From contig CBDCDB010000008.1 in NCBI GenBank assembly GCA_965215315.1, positions 3,844,001-3,908,000 on the forward strand: a stretch of 64,000 nt of DNA, written 5' to 3'. The DNA comes from Truepera sp965215315 (GTDB taxonomy: Bacteria; Deinococcota; Deinococci; Deinococcales; Trueperaceae). The notes under the pieces were generated by a model that worked only from the letters and a program-made list of their open reading frames with translations, made no database searches and was not told where the DNA came from. The translations under genes were made by a program, and so were the position numbers. Positions 18,735 through 28,279 of the stretch are shown here, one piece after another. Within the stretch, counting starts at the first letter, position 1; every line of letters starts with the position of its first letter.

Positions 18735-19746
18735 GACTACACGCTCAAAGATTTCGCCTGACAAGCCACTTCAAAGTGTGGGGTTTATCTGGAAGTTGTG
18801 TAAACGCTACCTTTAGACATGACCACAGCCAAGCTCATCACTGATACCGCCGCTGCTGACTTTTTGACCTCGCCCAATACGTGCTACTTGCTCGGCCCGT
18901 TTTTACAAGGCGAGGTGACGATGGGTGAAGCGGCAACTAGGCTGGGCGGTATGAAGCTGAGTACGTTTTACCGGCGTGTCAAACAGGTGCTTATGCTGGG
19001 GCTTACCGAGATCGTGCGGGCAGAGACCCGTAACGGGCGTAAGGTGAAACTTTACCGAGCCGTGCAGCCCGAGTTTATCGTTCCGTTAGAGGCCACCTCG
19101 AGCATCAGCTTGGCGTCCTACATGGACACTTTACTTAGAGACTGTCTCAAAACTTGGCGAGACGTTTGGTCATGAGGCGAATCATGGCAACGTAAATAAA
19201 TGCCTCAGCAGTTTCGGGCAGTCGTTCGTAATCTCTAGCAAGCCGACGGTTACGGATAAACCAAGAAAACGTTCGTTCGACAATCCAGCGTTTAGGTAAA
19301 ACAATAAAGCCCACTTGCTGTTGGTCACGTTTTACGATCTCGAGCGTCCAGTCAAAGGCTTCATCCACCCAAGCGACGAGTCCGCCTTGATAACCTGCAT
19401 CGGCCCAGATGCGTTTGATTCGAAATGACCGTAGAAAAGAGGTGTAAAAGTCTCTTAGAAGTTCTCTGGCACCGTCTCGGTCTTGAACGTTCGCACCCGT
19501 GACTAGCACCTGCAACAGTAGCCCGAGCGTATCAACTAGGATATGGCGTTTGCGGCCTGAACAGCTTTTGTGTACGTCATACCCTCTGCTACTGCCCCCT
19601 TCTGCCGTTTTAATGCTTTGACTGTCTAAGATAGCAGCACTCGCTGTTACTTCGCGACCCAGTTTTGTTCTGAGCCGTTCACGTAAGACCGTATGCCACT
19701 ACTGCCATTGTCCAGTCTTACGCCACTTTCTGAAATAGCCATACTA

Positions 19747-20932
19747 CACTGTCAGCGAGGTACTGACACCTTCACCTCTGTATAGGCACGTTTGAAGGTG
19801 TGTCTAGCCGCTTCTTTGGAGAATTGCCAGTTGAGCTTAACTTGGGCTTGATTGCGCTCTGTTTGCCAAGCGTTAAGTTCAGTTTCAAGGCGGTCACGTT
19901 GAGCAATGCGCCGGTCTAGGCACTGTTTGCTTAAAGCGGAGAATTCAAGTTCAGCCATGTTAAGCCAAGAAGCGTGCTTAGGGGTATGAATCATCTCAAA
20001 CTGCTGGGCAAGTTCGAAGGCAGCTTGCGGTGCTAGAGCAGCATAAAACGAGCCTGGGTTATGGGTGTTGAGATTATCCTGCACCAGCCTGATTTTCTGC
20101 GCTTGAGGGAACTGTTGCGTTAAGTACTGCATAAAGTCGGTGTATTCCTGCCGTCGGCGGTGGTCATAGAGCCTAGTCCAACGCCTGCCGGTAAGCGGCT
20201 CGACCGCTAAGAGCACTGAACAACTTGCCGTGACTTTATAATGGTAGTCCTCGCGTTTGACCTGGCCTGCTTTCATCGCTACAGGTTGTAAGGTCTGTTC
20301 AATCAGATAACAAGGTCGTTCATCAAAACAAAGTACCGGATAGTCGGGGTCATAAGGCTGAGCGTAAGTATCAAGCACCCGCTCCATTTGCCAAATGAAC
20401 GCAGAGGTGAGCTTGCCCAAACACCAACACCGCTTTAGGTGGGGTTTGAGCTCGTTTTTTTCAGTATCTCGCTGACCCCCTCATGCGAAACAGTCTCAAC
20501 CAAGCCCAGCTCGACAGCTTTATCCGCTAACAGTCTCAGTGTCCATCTGCTTCTGCCTTCAGGAGCCTCACTACATGCTAAAGCGGTAATCTTCGCTCGC
20601 TGTTCACCACTAAAGCGACTTGGGCGTCCTGGTTTGGGCTTGTCCGCTACTACCTCTTGGACGTTACTCTGGCTTTCGCAAAAACGTTTGCGGATCCTCT
20701 TGAGCGTTGCCAAACTGATATCTGCTTGCTTGAGAATCTCGGCGTCACTTACCCCGGCATCCGCCAGTAACAGTGCCCTAGCCCGTTTGTACACCCTCAC
20801 CCGGCACGCTCCCGCTTTTGTTAGCCGTTCGAGCTCTTGCCTTTGTATTTTACTCAGCTTGATTCCATAGCGCTTTTTCATTCGCTTACTTTAGACACTG
20901 TGTTGCTATGGGTCAACTCTTCGCTGACAATG
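19747..20932 (-). mobile_element. IS630-family insertion sequence, copy 2 (1186 bp)
   Basis: Identical in length and encoded proteins to copy 1, opposite orientation, flanked by TA at 19745-19746 and 20933-20934. It is inserted in the IS5-type transposase. Unlike copies 1 and 3 it lacks the shared flanking repeat, as expected for a simple transposition. Confidence 0.95.
19752..20881 (-). CDS. IS630 transposase (orfA/orfB), copy 2
   Basis: orfA 20881-20435 and orfB 20420-19752 encode the same proteins as copy 1, with the same A7 slippery run before the orfA stop. Identity to the other copies implies recent transposition. Confidence 0.9.
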
Positions 20933-21543
20933 TAGTATACGGTTTTCCAATGCGGCAAGTCGTGCGGCATCGCTCGCCATTTGGTGCCATTTGAAAGCAC
21001 GTAGAAAACCGCGTTGACAAGCTCCCGGTAGCTATGCTGTCTCGGTCTACCCGTCTTTGCCGGTGCTGGCATCAGCTCCTCTAGCACCGCCCATTCGTTA
21101 TCGTGTAAGTCGGTTGGGTATCGCTGTCTGTTCACACTTCAGCTTTACCCAACCTTTTACTGTTGCATGAGTTTTGAGACGGCTTCTAAGGGGTTCCGTA
21201 AGCATTGTAAGCCGGGGTATGGTCAAGGAGACGGCGGCGCGTGCGCCACGTTGGGGCTTTCGGATTTACTGGAATGGCGGGGTGGTTAAGCAGGCGGCGG
21301 CACTCAGTGAAGCTGAGGAGGTGCTCGAGTCCGACGCAAAAAAGCGCAGTGTTTACGGCGACTGTACGTTGCAGCTGAACCAAACCGATGCGCGGGCGCT
21401 CGGGGACGAGCTGCAAGCCCTTTACGAAAAATACCTTGCGCTCGGCAAAGCTGAAGGAGAGGCGCATCTTCTCTTTGTCGGCTTTACGCTTCTCTAATTT
21501 CTCAAATTCGGTACCGAACTCAAACTCTCCTCTAAACTGAGCT

Positions 21544-22506
21544 ATGGACTCAGCCGCTCTCACGACGCTGCTTACCTATCTAGATACCGCTCAGCCTGAA
21601 GCGCCGCAGCAGGTCGAGGCGTGGCGGGTTCGGCGGGTGACGGGAGGTGCCAACAATCTCATCTATCAAGCGAGGGGTACGGCTGGCGACGTGGCGGTTA
21701 AATTTTGTATCAAAGACGCTCGAGACCGCGCAGGCCGTGAATTTGGGGCGCTTACGGCGTTGCAAGAGGCGGGCTCGAAGTTAGCGCCGAAACCTCTGCT
21801 GCTCGAGCGCGACCGTTACACGCGCCCTGTCGTGGTTCAGGAATGGCTGGGGGGAACCGTGAGGTCTGCGCCGCCTGAGAACGACGAAGATTGGGAGCAG
21901 TTGGCACGGCACTACGCTGAACTTCACCGACTGACCCCGGAAAAAACGAAGTACCCGCTACCCAAAGCGCTTTTCAACGCGAACAGCGTAGAGACCGCAA
22001 AGCAACTCGTAACTCAACAACTCAGTCGTCTGCCCGCGGCGGCCTACCCTGAAGGTCTTCACGAGCTTTTCAAACGCTTCACAGCTTGGGAAAGACCCAA
22101 CTGGCCCGAACCGCGCGTGGCGCTGTGCCGCGTTGACGCTAACATCGCCAACTTTGTTCAAAGTACGGGCTACTGGCGGTCGGTAGATTGGGAAAATAGC
22201 GGTTGGGGCGACCCTGCATTTGAATTGGCAGATTTGAGGTCGCATCCGGCTTATATGGAGGTTCCGGACGCGCGGTGGGCGCAGGTTGCTGAACTATACG
22301 CTCAACTTACTCGAGACGACGTGGCAGCACGCCTCGAGGCTTACTACCCTGCCATGCTGGTTTTTTGGGCGGTGCGGTTTGCGCTCTATCTGTACGAGGT
22401 GCCGAGAGGTTTAGACCCCCGCTTGGTCACACGGCCCTCCAACTGGCAGGCTGATTTTGAGCGTAAGTACAAACACTATCTAGAGCGGGCACATCAGCAT
22501 CTCTAA
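21544..22506 (+). CDS. Phosphotransferase, APH/choline-kinase fold, altered catalytic loop
   Basis: 320 residues. N-lobe with VRRVTGGANNLIYQARG and Lys53 in VAVKFCI. The catalytic loop reads CRVDANIANF (Asp198, Asn203), where most members have HxD, so the His is Arg here. The metal-binding loop is SVDWENSGWGDPAFELAD (Asp215). It probably phosphorylates a small molecule; aminoglycoside resistance should not be assumed. TAAACT five bases upstream of the ATG gives the leaderless signature and fixes the start. Confidence 0.82.
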   Translation: MDSAALTTLLTYLDTAQPEAPQQVEAWRVRRVTGGANNLIYQARGTAGDVAVKFCIKDARDRAGREFGALTALQEAGSKLAPKPLLLERDRYTRPVVVQEWLGGTVRSAPPENDEDWEQLARHYAELHRLTPEKTKYPLPKALFNANSVETAKQLVTQQLSRLPAAAYPEGLHELFKRFTAWERPNWPEPRVALCRVDANIANFVQSTGYWRSVDWENSGWGDPAFELADLRSHPAYMEVPDARWAQVAELYAQLTRDDVAARLEAYYPAMLVFWAVRFALYLYEVPRGLDPRLVTRPSNWQADFERKYKHYLERAHQHL

Positions 22507-22628
22507 AGGCAGTGAAACGCTGCGCTTGTATCTCGTACCATTGTCCAACGGAACATTTCGGCACATACTCGAGCGTCGCCTTGCGTAAGCCGGGGGCAAC
22601 GCGAACCTCACCCAAAGGAGTGTTTTAG

Positions 22629-23468
22629 ATGCCTTTTCTTAAAATCGAAGGAAACGAAACCGTCAGCTTGTACTTTGAAGATTACGGTCAGGGCAAACCT
22701 GTCGTGTTGATTCACGGCTGGCCGCTGAGCCACCGGATGTGGGAGTATCAGGTTTCGGCGCTCGTCGAGGCAGGCCACCGCGTCATCGCTTACGACCGGC
22801 GCGGTTTCGGCGATTCAGACAAACCGTGGGACGGTTATGACTATGACACGATGGCAGCGGATTTACAGGCGCTGATGACGGCGCTCGAGTTGCAAGACGT
22901 AACGCTCGTCGGGTTTTCGATGGGCGGCGGCGAAGTAGCCCGCTACTTCGGACAGTTCGGTTCGGAGCGCGTCAGCAAAGCGGTTTTTGTCAGCGCGGTC
23001 ACGCCCTATATGCTCAAAACGGACGACAACCCTGCGGGCGTTGACCAGAGTGTTTTTGATGAGTTCAAGCAGAATGTCAAAACAGACCGGATTGGGTTTC
23101 TCGAGGGCTTCAACAAAATGTTTGTCAACCACGACCAAGGGGTCGGGCCGAACGGGACGCCCGTCAGCGAACCGGCGCTCGGCTACAGCTTGAGCGTCGC
23201 CTCATATGCGTCACCGAAAGCCACACTCGACTGTATTACGGCGTTTGGTGAGACCGATTTTCGTCAGGATATGGGCAAGATAGATGTTCCGACGCTGTTC
23301 ATTCACGGTGACGCCGACCAGATTGTGCCTTTGGAGGTCAGCGCAGAACAGGCGCATAAACTCGTCAAGGGAAGCCGTTTGGAAGTTGTAGAGGGTGCGC
23401 CGCACGGTTTGATGTTTACCCATGCTGAGAAACTTAACGGGATGTTGCTCGAGTTTCTCCGCAGCTAA
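22629..23468 (+). CDS. Alpha/beta hydrolase, non-haem chloroperoxidase type
   Basis: 279 residues. Oxyanion-hole motif LIHGWPLSHRMWEYQ, YDRRGFGDSDKP, nucleophile Ser97 in GFSMGGGE, acid Asp in IHGDADQIVP and general base His in EGAPHGLMFTH. This set is typical of cofactor-free chloroperoxidases/esterases (perhydrolase activity is common in vitro). No signal peptide. AAAGGAG lies upstream of the ATG. A strong terminator follows immediately. Confidence 0.9.
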   Translation: MPFLKIEGNETVSLYFEDYGQGKPVVLIHGWPLSHRMWEYQVSALVEAGHRVIAYDRRGFGDSDKPWDGYDYDTMAADLQALMTALELQDVTLVGFSMGGGEVARYFGQFGSERVSKAVFVSAVTPYMLKTDDNPAGVDQSVFDEFKQNVKTDRIGFLEGFNKMFVNHDQGVGPNGTPVSEPALGYSLSVASYASPKATLDCITAFGETDFRQDMGKIDVPTLFIHGDADQIVPLEVSAEQAHKLVKGSRLEVVEGAPHGLMFTHAEKLNGMLLEFLRS

Positions 23469-23482
23469 CTCGTTAAAAGTAG

Positions 23483-23523
23483 CTCGGACGCCCGGAGAAT
23501 AGCAGGGCGTCCGAGTTTCTTTT
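23483..23523 (+). terminator. Rho-independent terminator of the hydrolase gene
   Basis: An 11-bp stem CTCGGACGCCC / GGGCGTCCGAG with an 11-nt loop is followed by TTTCTTTT. Confidence 0.85.
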
Positions 23524-24134
23524 GGTTGTTTAGGGTCAACGCAGCTGCTGGCCTCGTACCTTGGTCGGAAAAATCCGGCTAACGCTCATCATGTAACAAT
23601 GTCTTTGTCGGCAACCCAATCAATTAGGGATTAGCTCGAGCACGTAATCAACGGTTTCAAAACGAGTTTCGAACCCCGCCGAACCGTAAAGCTTAAAAGC
23701 TGCTTCATTACTGCGCTCATACCCCACAAAGGCTGTCTCCATGCCTGCTTCTTTCATTCGGGCCATCCCTTCAAGGAGCAGCGCCCTGGTCAAACCGCGC
23801 CGCGTAAAGTCCCTGTGACAACCGACGGGTTCAAAGTATCCCGTCCGGCTGATAGGGTCAAACCAGAGCACTGTAAAGGCTGCAAAGCGTCCGTCAGGTG
23901 CGACCACGACAAGTTCTCGCTGAGGGTCAAAGCCCGGAGTTCGCATCACTTTGAGGTAGTCAGCTTGGGTCCATTTGGGGCTAAAAGCTCTGTTATGGAC
24001 GTCTGCGACAAGCTGCGCTTCGTGTTCTCCGGCTACCGGGCGAACCGTAAAACCGTCAGGTAATTGAATTTCAGGAATGCTGGCAAGACTGCGCTGCGCC
24101 ACAACATGATCGACTTTTTGTGCCTTAAAGCCTA

Positions 24135-24964
24135 GAAGCCATCTCAAAAACGAATAGTCAGCTGCATAGCTGTTAGAACGGTGGTATGGAACTCACCGAT
24201 GAACAGTGGGAAGTACTAGGGCCGCTCATTCCCGAACCAGCTCGACGCAAAGATGGCAAAGGCCGTCCCAGACGAGAACCACGAGCGATACTTAAGGGCA
24301 TCTGCTGGATATTACGAACGGGCGCACAGTGGGCTGATTTACCCGAGCGCTATCCGCCCTATCAGACGTGCCATCGGCGCTTTCAAGAATGGGAGAGAAA
24401 CGGCGTGTTGCGGCAGATTCTAGAGACTTTAGCGCATGACCCCCTGCAGCGGGGCAAACTCGACTTGTCGGAATGCTTTATCGACGGTACCTTTGTGGCT
24501 GCGAAAAAAGGGGGTCAGCAGTTGGTAAGACTAAACGGGGTAAGGGTAGCAAAGTCATGGCGGTATCGGACGCTGGTGGTACTTGCCTCGCCCTGCACGT
24601 TACGTCTGCTAGCCCACATGAGGTCCGGTTGGTACACGCGACTCTCGCATCTCGACACGTCAGCGGCAAACCCGACAAGTTAATCGGTGACAAAGCGTAT
24701 GACAGTGATCCGCTTGACGCTGAACTCGCCGAAGCAGGTGTTGAAATGATTGCGCCTCACCGAAGAAACCGTAAAAAAGCCAAGACGCAAGATGGACGTA
24801 AACTGAGGCGCTACAAACGGCGCTGGAAGATTGAACGGCTATTCGCCCACCTCGGCAACTTTCGCCGTCTGGTCGTTCGCTATGAACATCACTCCCTAAA
24901 CTTCTTGGCCTTCCTGCATCTCGGCTGCATCAAATTACTGCTTAGGCGTTTTTGAGATGGCTTC
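24135..24964 (+). mobile_element. IS5-family (IS427-like) insertion sequence, 830 bp, apparently intact
   Basis: Ends GAAGCCATCTCAAAAACG and CGTTTTTGAGATGGCTTC are a perfect inverted repeat. The element is bracketed by CTAG (24132-24135 and 24964-24967 region), so the duplicated target is TA or CTAG. The last 20 bases of the window begin another copy. Confidence 0.92.
24186..24955 (+). CDS. IS5-type transposase, two frames joined by likely -1 frameshift
   Basis: Frame 1 (from 24186) has the N-terminal domain MELTDEQWEVLGPLIPEPAR and the first catalytic Asp in ECFIDGTFVAAKK. Frame 2 (to 24955) continues VGKTKRGKGSKVMAVSDAGG, DKAYDSDPLDAEL (second Asp) and RRWKIERLFAHLGNFRRL (Glu). At the junction is A6G5 (24504-24514), a classic -1 slippery run, as in many IS5/IS427 elements. 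The protein would be about 256 residues and all catalytic residues are present. Confidence 0.88.
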
Positions 24965-25386
24965 TAGTTGCTCGAGACACGCCTTACTCGCCTTATCACC
25001 CTTTACTAAGTTGATCGTTACGGTTTTCTTCACTGTTTGTTTCAGCCGTTCGCGCAGCACTGCGAGGCAGGTGCGGTGAACCTCGAGTTCCCACGTCCCC
25101 CCACGTCTATGCGCGTCTATCACTGAGGCGTAACTACCCTTAGCGTCTAACTCAACAACCGCAAGAATCTGCCCATCTTCTTCAACTACTTGAAAGTGGT
25201 GCTCGAGTCCTTCTCCACGGTAGCCGTTACTCATCCAGTGCAAAAAATCGCCGGGGTGATAGTTCGCAAAGCTGTCGTCCCGCCAGCACGCGCCGATAAA
25301 ACGCGTTACTGCGGGCAAATCACCCGGTCTGTAAGGACGTAACATCATCTCTATAGCAATTATCACACCTACTGAGCGCGAATCTT

Positions 25387-25483
25387 GCGGCTATCATCTC
25401 TTAGGGGTGCGTGTTAGTGTACGAAGTCCCCCGCAGGAACGACAATCATTTTCCCAGAGCGGCTCAAACCAGCTGATACCTGC
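25387..25483. repeat. Dispersed imperfect-palindrome repeat, copy B
   Basis: Begins GCGGCTATCATCTCTTAGGG and ends AGCTGATACCTGC. The left 25 bp match copies A and D closely; the centre is different and longer. It lies downstream of kup. Confidence 0.65.
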
Positions 25484-25570
25484 TCTATTTTCCTCAGTGT
25501 AATGGTTTCGGTCAGGGGATGAAGCCACGGTCAAACGGACTATGAGCCCCCGTTTACGAGCCTGAAACTC

Positions 25571-27475
25571 TTACAGCTCGACCTGTGCCCCCAACTCGAC
25601 GACCTGACCGGGCGGCAGGTGATAGAACGCCGAAGCTGGCAGTGCATTACGCGACATCACCGCAAAGAGCTGCTCGCGCCAGAGCGCCATCCCCGGACGG
25701 TTGGTCGCAAAAACCGTCTCACGTCCAACAAAGTACGTCACGTCGCTGAGGGCGATGTCGGCCCCGTTAGGCCATACACTCCGTAAAACCCTCGGAACGT
25801 TGGGCTGCTCCATAAACCCGAACCGCATCACCACCTGATAAAACTCGTTGCCTAGCGGCGTCAGTGTAACGCGCTGCGAACGTTTGACGCGTGGTCTCTC
25901 CTCGGTTTTGACCGACAGTAAAATCACCCGTTCGTGCAGCACCTTGTTGGTTTTGAGGTTTTGAGCGAGCGAATAGGGCGTGTGAACCGGCGACCGGAAC
26001 ATAAAAATAGCGGTGCCCGGTACGCGGTTGGGCGGATGTTCGGTAATCTCGCCTAAAAATTGACCGAGCGGTTCAACCCGTTCGTCAAGGCGCTCGGAAA
26101 GGATCAGGCGACCGCGTTTCCAGGTTGTGAGGAGGATAAAAACAATCACGGCGATAACGAGCGGAAACCAGCCCCCCTGCGAAACTTTGATAATGTTTGC
26201 ACCCAGGAAAGCTATATCTACAACGAGAAAAGAACAGGTCAGTAGTACCAAAGGCAGTGCTTTCCAGTGCCACCTGTTGTGAGCGACGGCGTAAAAGAGG
26301 ATCGTCGTGATGGTCATGGTGATGGTGACTGCGACCCCGTAAGCCGCTGCTAGACTCGAGGATGAGCGGAACCCCAAGACCAAACCGATACAGCCGACCA
26401 TCAGCGCCCAGTTGATCGACGGAATATACACCTGACCGAATTCGCGCGACGAGGTGTGCCGGATTTCCAGGCGCGGAATATAGCCTAACTGCACCGCTTG
26501 CATCGTCAGCGAAAAAGCCCCGGAGATCAGTGCTTGCGAGGCGATGACAGTGGCCATCGTTGCGAGAATCACGACCGGATAGAGCCCCCACTCCGGCACC
26601 ATCCGGTAAAAAGGATTGATCGCAGCTTCAGGGTTGTCTAAAATGAGCGCCCCCTGACCGAAATAGTTGAGCAGCAGGGCGGGCAGCACCAGCACCAGCC
26701 ACGCCAAGCGGATCGGGCGTTTGCCGAAGTGACCCATATCGGCGTAGAGCGCCTCGCCGCCGGTCACGACCAGAAAAACCGAACCGAGTACGAAAAATCC
26801 GGTCGCCCCGTTTTGCAGAAAAAACCTGAAGCCGTAAAACGGGTTTATGGCGACCAGCACGTCGGGCCGCTGCACAATCTGCACAAGACCTAGAACAGCG
26901 AGTGTCGTAAACCACAAGATCATAATAGGGCCGAACACCCGGCCCACACTCCCGGTTCCGAACCGCTGGGTTAAAAAGAGCAGGATCAGGATCGCAATCG
27001 TGATGGGGATGATGTAAGGGTCGAAAAACGGCGTAGCGACGCCCAAGCCTTCAACGGCGCTCAAGACTGAAATCGCCGGAGTGATCATCCCGTCGCCGTA
27101 AAGTAGGGACGCGCCGAACAAGCCTAAAATAACCAGCAGCCAGCGGCCCCCGCCGCGTTTAACCTGAAGCGGCGTGACAAGCGAGGTCAGCGCGAGGATG
27201 CCCCCTTCACCGTGGTTGTCGGCCCTGGTCACAAAGCTGATGTATTTAACCGTAATGACGATGATGAGCGCCCAGAAGATCAGCGACAAGATACCCAGAA
27301 CGTTGCCGGGTACGGGCAACAGCCCGTAGTTTTCGCCGAGCGATTCGCGGAAGGCGTAGAGCGGGCTCGTTCCGATATCGCCGTAAACGACGCCTAGAGC
27401 GCCGAGCGCGAGGAGGTAAAGATAACGGCCCTTAGGCGTTTTCTGATGAGCTGGATCGTCAGTTTCGTGCGACAT
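25571..27475 (-). CDS. kup: KUP-family potassium uptake transporter
   Basis: 634 residues, normal for Kup. The N-terminus has the family hallmark GALGVVYGDIGTSPLYAFRE, then GEGGILALTSL, about 12 membrane helices to residue about 450, and a cytoplasmic C-terminal domain. Other conserved pieces: GDGMITPAISVLSAVEGL, GGEALYADMGHFGKRPI and YVPSINWALM-like IPSINWALM. It imports K+ by H+ symport. AAGGGG is a few bases before the ATG. Transcribed alone. Copy B of the dispersed repeat lies just past its stop. Confidence 0.96.
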   Translation of the reverse strand: MSHETDDPAHQKTPKGRYLYLLALGALGVVYGDIGTSPLYAFRESLGENYGLLPVPGNVLGILSLIFWALIIVITVKYISFVTRADNHGEGGILALTSLVTPLQVKRGGGRWLLVILGLFGASLLYGDGMITPAISVLSAVEGLGVATPFFDPYIIPITIAILILLFLTQRFGTGSVGRVFGPIMILWFTTLAVLGLVQIVQRPDVLVAINPFYGFRFFLQNGATGFFVLGSVFLVVTGGEALYADMGHFGKRPIRLAWLVLVLPALLLNYFGQGALILDNPEAAINPFYRMVPEWGLYPVVILATMATVIASQALISGAFSLTMQAVQLGYIPRLEIRHTSSREFGQVYIPSINWALMVGCIGLVLGFRSSSSLAAAYGVAVTITMTITTILFYAVAHNRWHWKALPLVLLTCSFLVVDIAFLGANIIKVSQGGWFPLVIAVIVFILLTTWKRGRLILSERLDERVEPLGQFLGEITEHPPNRVPGTAIFMFRSPVHTPYSLAQNLKTNKVLHERVILLSVKTEERPRVKRSQRVTLTPLGNEFYQVVMRFGFMEQPNVPRVLRSVWPNGADIALSDVTYFVGRETVFATNRPGMALWREQLFAVMSRNALPASAFYHLPPGQVVELGAQVEL

Positions 27476-27630
27476 TCGTACCCCTTACCGCTCACGACAC
27501 TAACACATTGTTCTCCGTTAACAGCGGTTTCTCTACACGGTTTTTGAGCTGCGCCGGGCGACGCGTATTAGGCCGCTCTAGCGGGCGTCTAACCTTACCC
27601 TCGAGAGGCCGGAAAGCGTATCTTAAAAGG

Positions 27631-28269
27631 ATGCGCGTCATTCTTTTTTCTATAGTTTTGTCGAGTTTTGCCGGAATACAGACGGCTGCGGCTCACGCCA
27701 CGATTGTCTTGGGACACTTTGAGGTGGTGCCCGTTCGCCCTGCTGCGGGCACACCGTTTACGCTGCAACTGAGGCTCGAGGATCCCACCCAAGTTCCCAT
27801 CCAAGATGCCGTCGTTTTTGCCGAACTGCGCCCGTCCCAAAGCTCGAATACTCAAAACGCTGATACTCAGAACGCTGATACTCAGAATCCGGACGCCGAA
27901 CCTGTCCGCGCCGAGTTCACCGAAACAGACACCGCTGGCGTTTACGAAGGCACGGTGTCCGCCCTTCAGCCCGGCCCGTACCGCGTGCTGCTCCGCGATC
28001 AAACCTACCGGCAGGAGGAGGCGAACGCCACGCTCGCCGAGCCCCTGCGCGTCGGCGGCCCGAACACCGCCCAGGACTTTAACTTTCCGCCGACGGCGAC
28101 CGGTTCGGCGGGCTGGCGTACCTGGCTGTTATGGCTGATCGGGCTACCCGTTGTCGCCGCGCTGCTCGTAACAGTTTTGGTGCTGACGCGCGGTGACGAT
28201 AAAGTACCCGGTAACGCAGCTAAAAAGCCTGCAGCCAGCGAAACCTCGCCGGTAAAAACGCGCCGATAA
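27631..28269 (+). CDS. Exported, C-terminally anchored YtkA/FixH-like protein
   Basis: 212 residues from the ATG at 27631, chosen because TATCTTAAAAGG directly precedes it and a good signal peptide starts there (ILFSIVLSSFAGIQTAAA). The exported domain (about 25-160) resembles YtkA/FixH-like Ig folds: GTPFTLQLRLEDPTQVPIQD and GVYEGTVSALQPGPYRVLLR. A small tandem repeat encodes NTQNADTQNADTQNPD. One C-terminal helix (about 168-190) is followed by a basic tail. Role unknown; relatives act in copper or cytochrome oxidase handling. Confidence 0.68.
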   Translation: MRVILFSIVLSSFAGIQTAAAHATIVLGHFEVVPVRPAAGTPFTLQLRLEDPTQVPIQDAVVFAELRPSQSSNTQNADTQNADTQNPDAEPVRAEFTETDTAGVYEGTVSALQPGPYRVLLRDQTYRQEEANATLAEPLRVGGPNTAQDFNFPPTATGSAGWRTWLLWLIGLPVVAALLVTVLVLTRGDDKVPGNAAKKPAASETSPVKTRR

Positions 28270-28279
28270 AAACGCGCCG

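Larger units (their letters stand above)
19147..21135 (-). pseudogene. IS5-type transposase, disrupted by IS630 copy 2 and an in-frame TAG
   Basis: The N-terminal portion (21135-20933) reads MNRQRYPTDLHDNEWAVLEE, typical of the DUF4096 domain. After the nested IS630 (excised with one TA) the frame continues VYGYFRKWRKTGQWQ, then a TAG, then WHTVLRERLRTKLGREV and LDSQSIKTAEGG (first Asp), GANVQDRDGA (second Asp) and IVERTFSWFIRNRRLARDYE (Glu). Both the TAG and the insertion inactivate it. Confidence 0.85.
19138..21186 (-). mobile_element. IS5-family (IS427-like) element carrying a nested IS630
   Basis: Ends are GAGACTGTCTCAAAAC (left) and the complement of GAAGCCGTCTCAAAAC (right), flanked by TA at 19136-19137 and 21187-21188. 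Without the nested IS630 copy 2 and one TA it is 861 bp, normal for this group. Its ends are clearly related to those of the 24135-24964 element and to the MITE at 50627. Confidence 0.85.
18819..21497 (+). pseudogene. Winged-helix regulator gene split by an IS5-type element
   Basis: N-terminal part 18819-19137: about 106 residues with a helix-turn-helix (EAATRLGGMKLSTFYRRVKQVLMLGL) and a wing (GRKVKLYRAV). C-terminal part 21189-21497, after the insertion, encodes APRWGFRIYWNGGVVKQA to FVGFTLL and is conserved-looking. If the element and one TA are removed, the halves are out of frame by one base, so an extra indel or an imprecise insertion occurred. TACCTT five bases before the ATG gives the leaderless signature. 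DNA-binding role is inferred from the helix-turn-helix; target unknown. Confidence 0.65.
23620..25345 (-). pseudogene. Two-domain GNAT acetyltransferase split by an IS5-type element
   Basis: The N-terminal half (25345-24965) starts MLRPYRPGDLPAVTRFIGAC. The C-terminal half (24134-23620) starts GFKAQKVDHVVAQRSL and carries the acetyl-CoA loop RDFTRRGLTRALLLEGM and NEAAFKLYGSAGFE. Removing the element with one copy of CTAG joins CLEQL to GFKAQK in frame, giving an uninterrupted protein of about 295 residues. Both halves otherwise look undamaged, so the insertion is recent. The tandem-GNAT layout resembles mycothiol-synthase-like proteins; the substrate is unknown. Confidence 0.82.
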
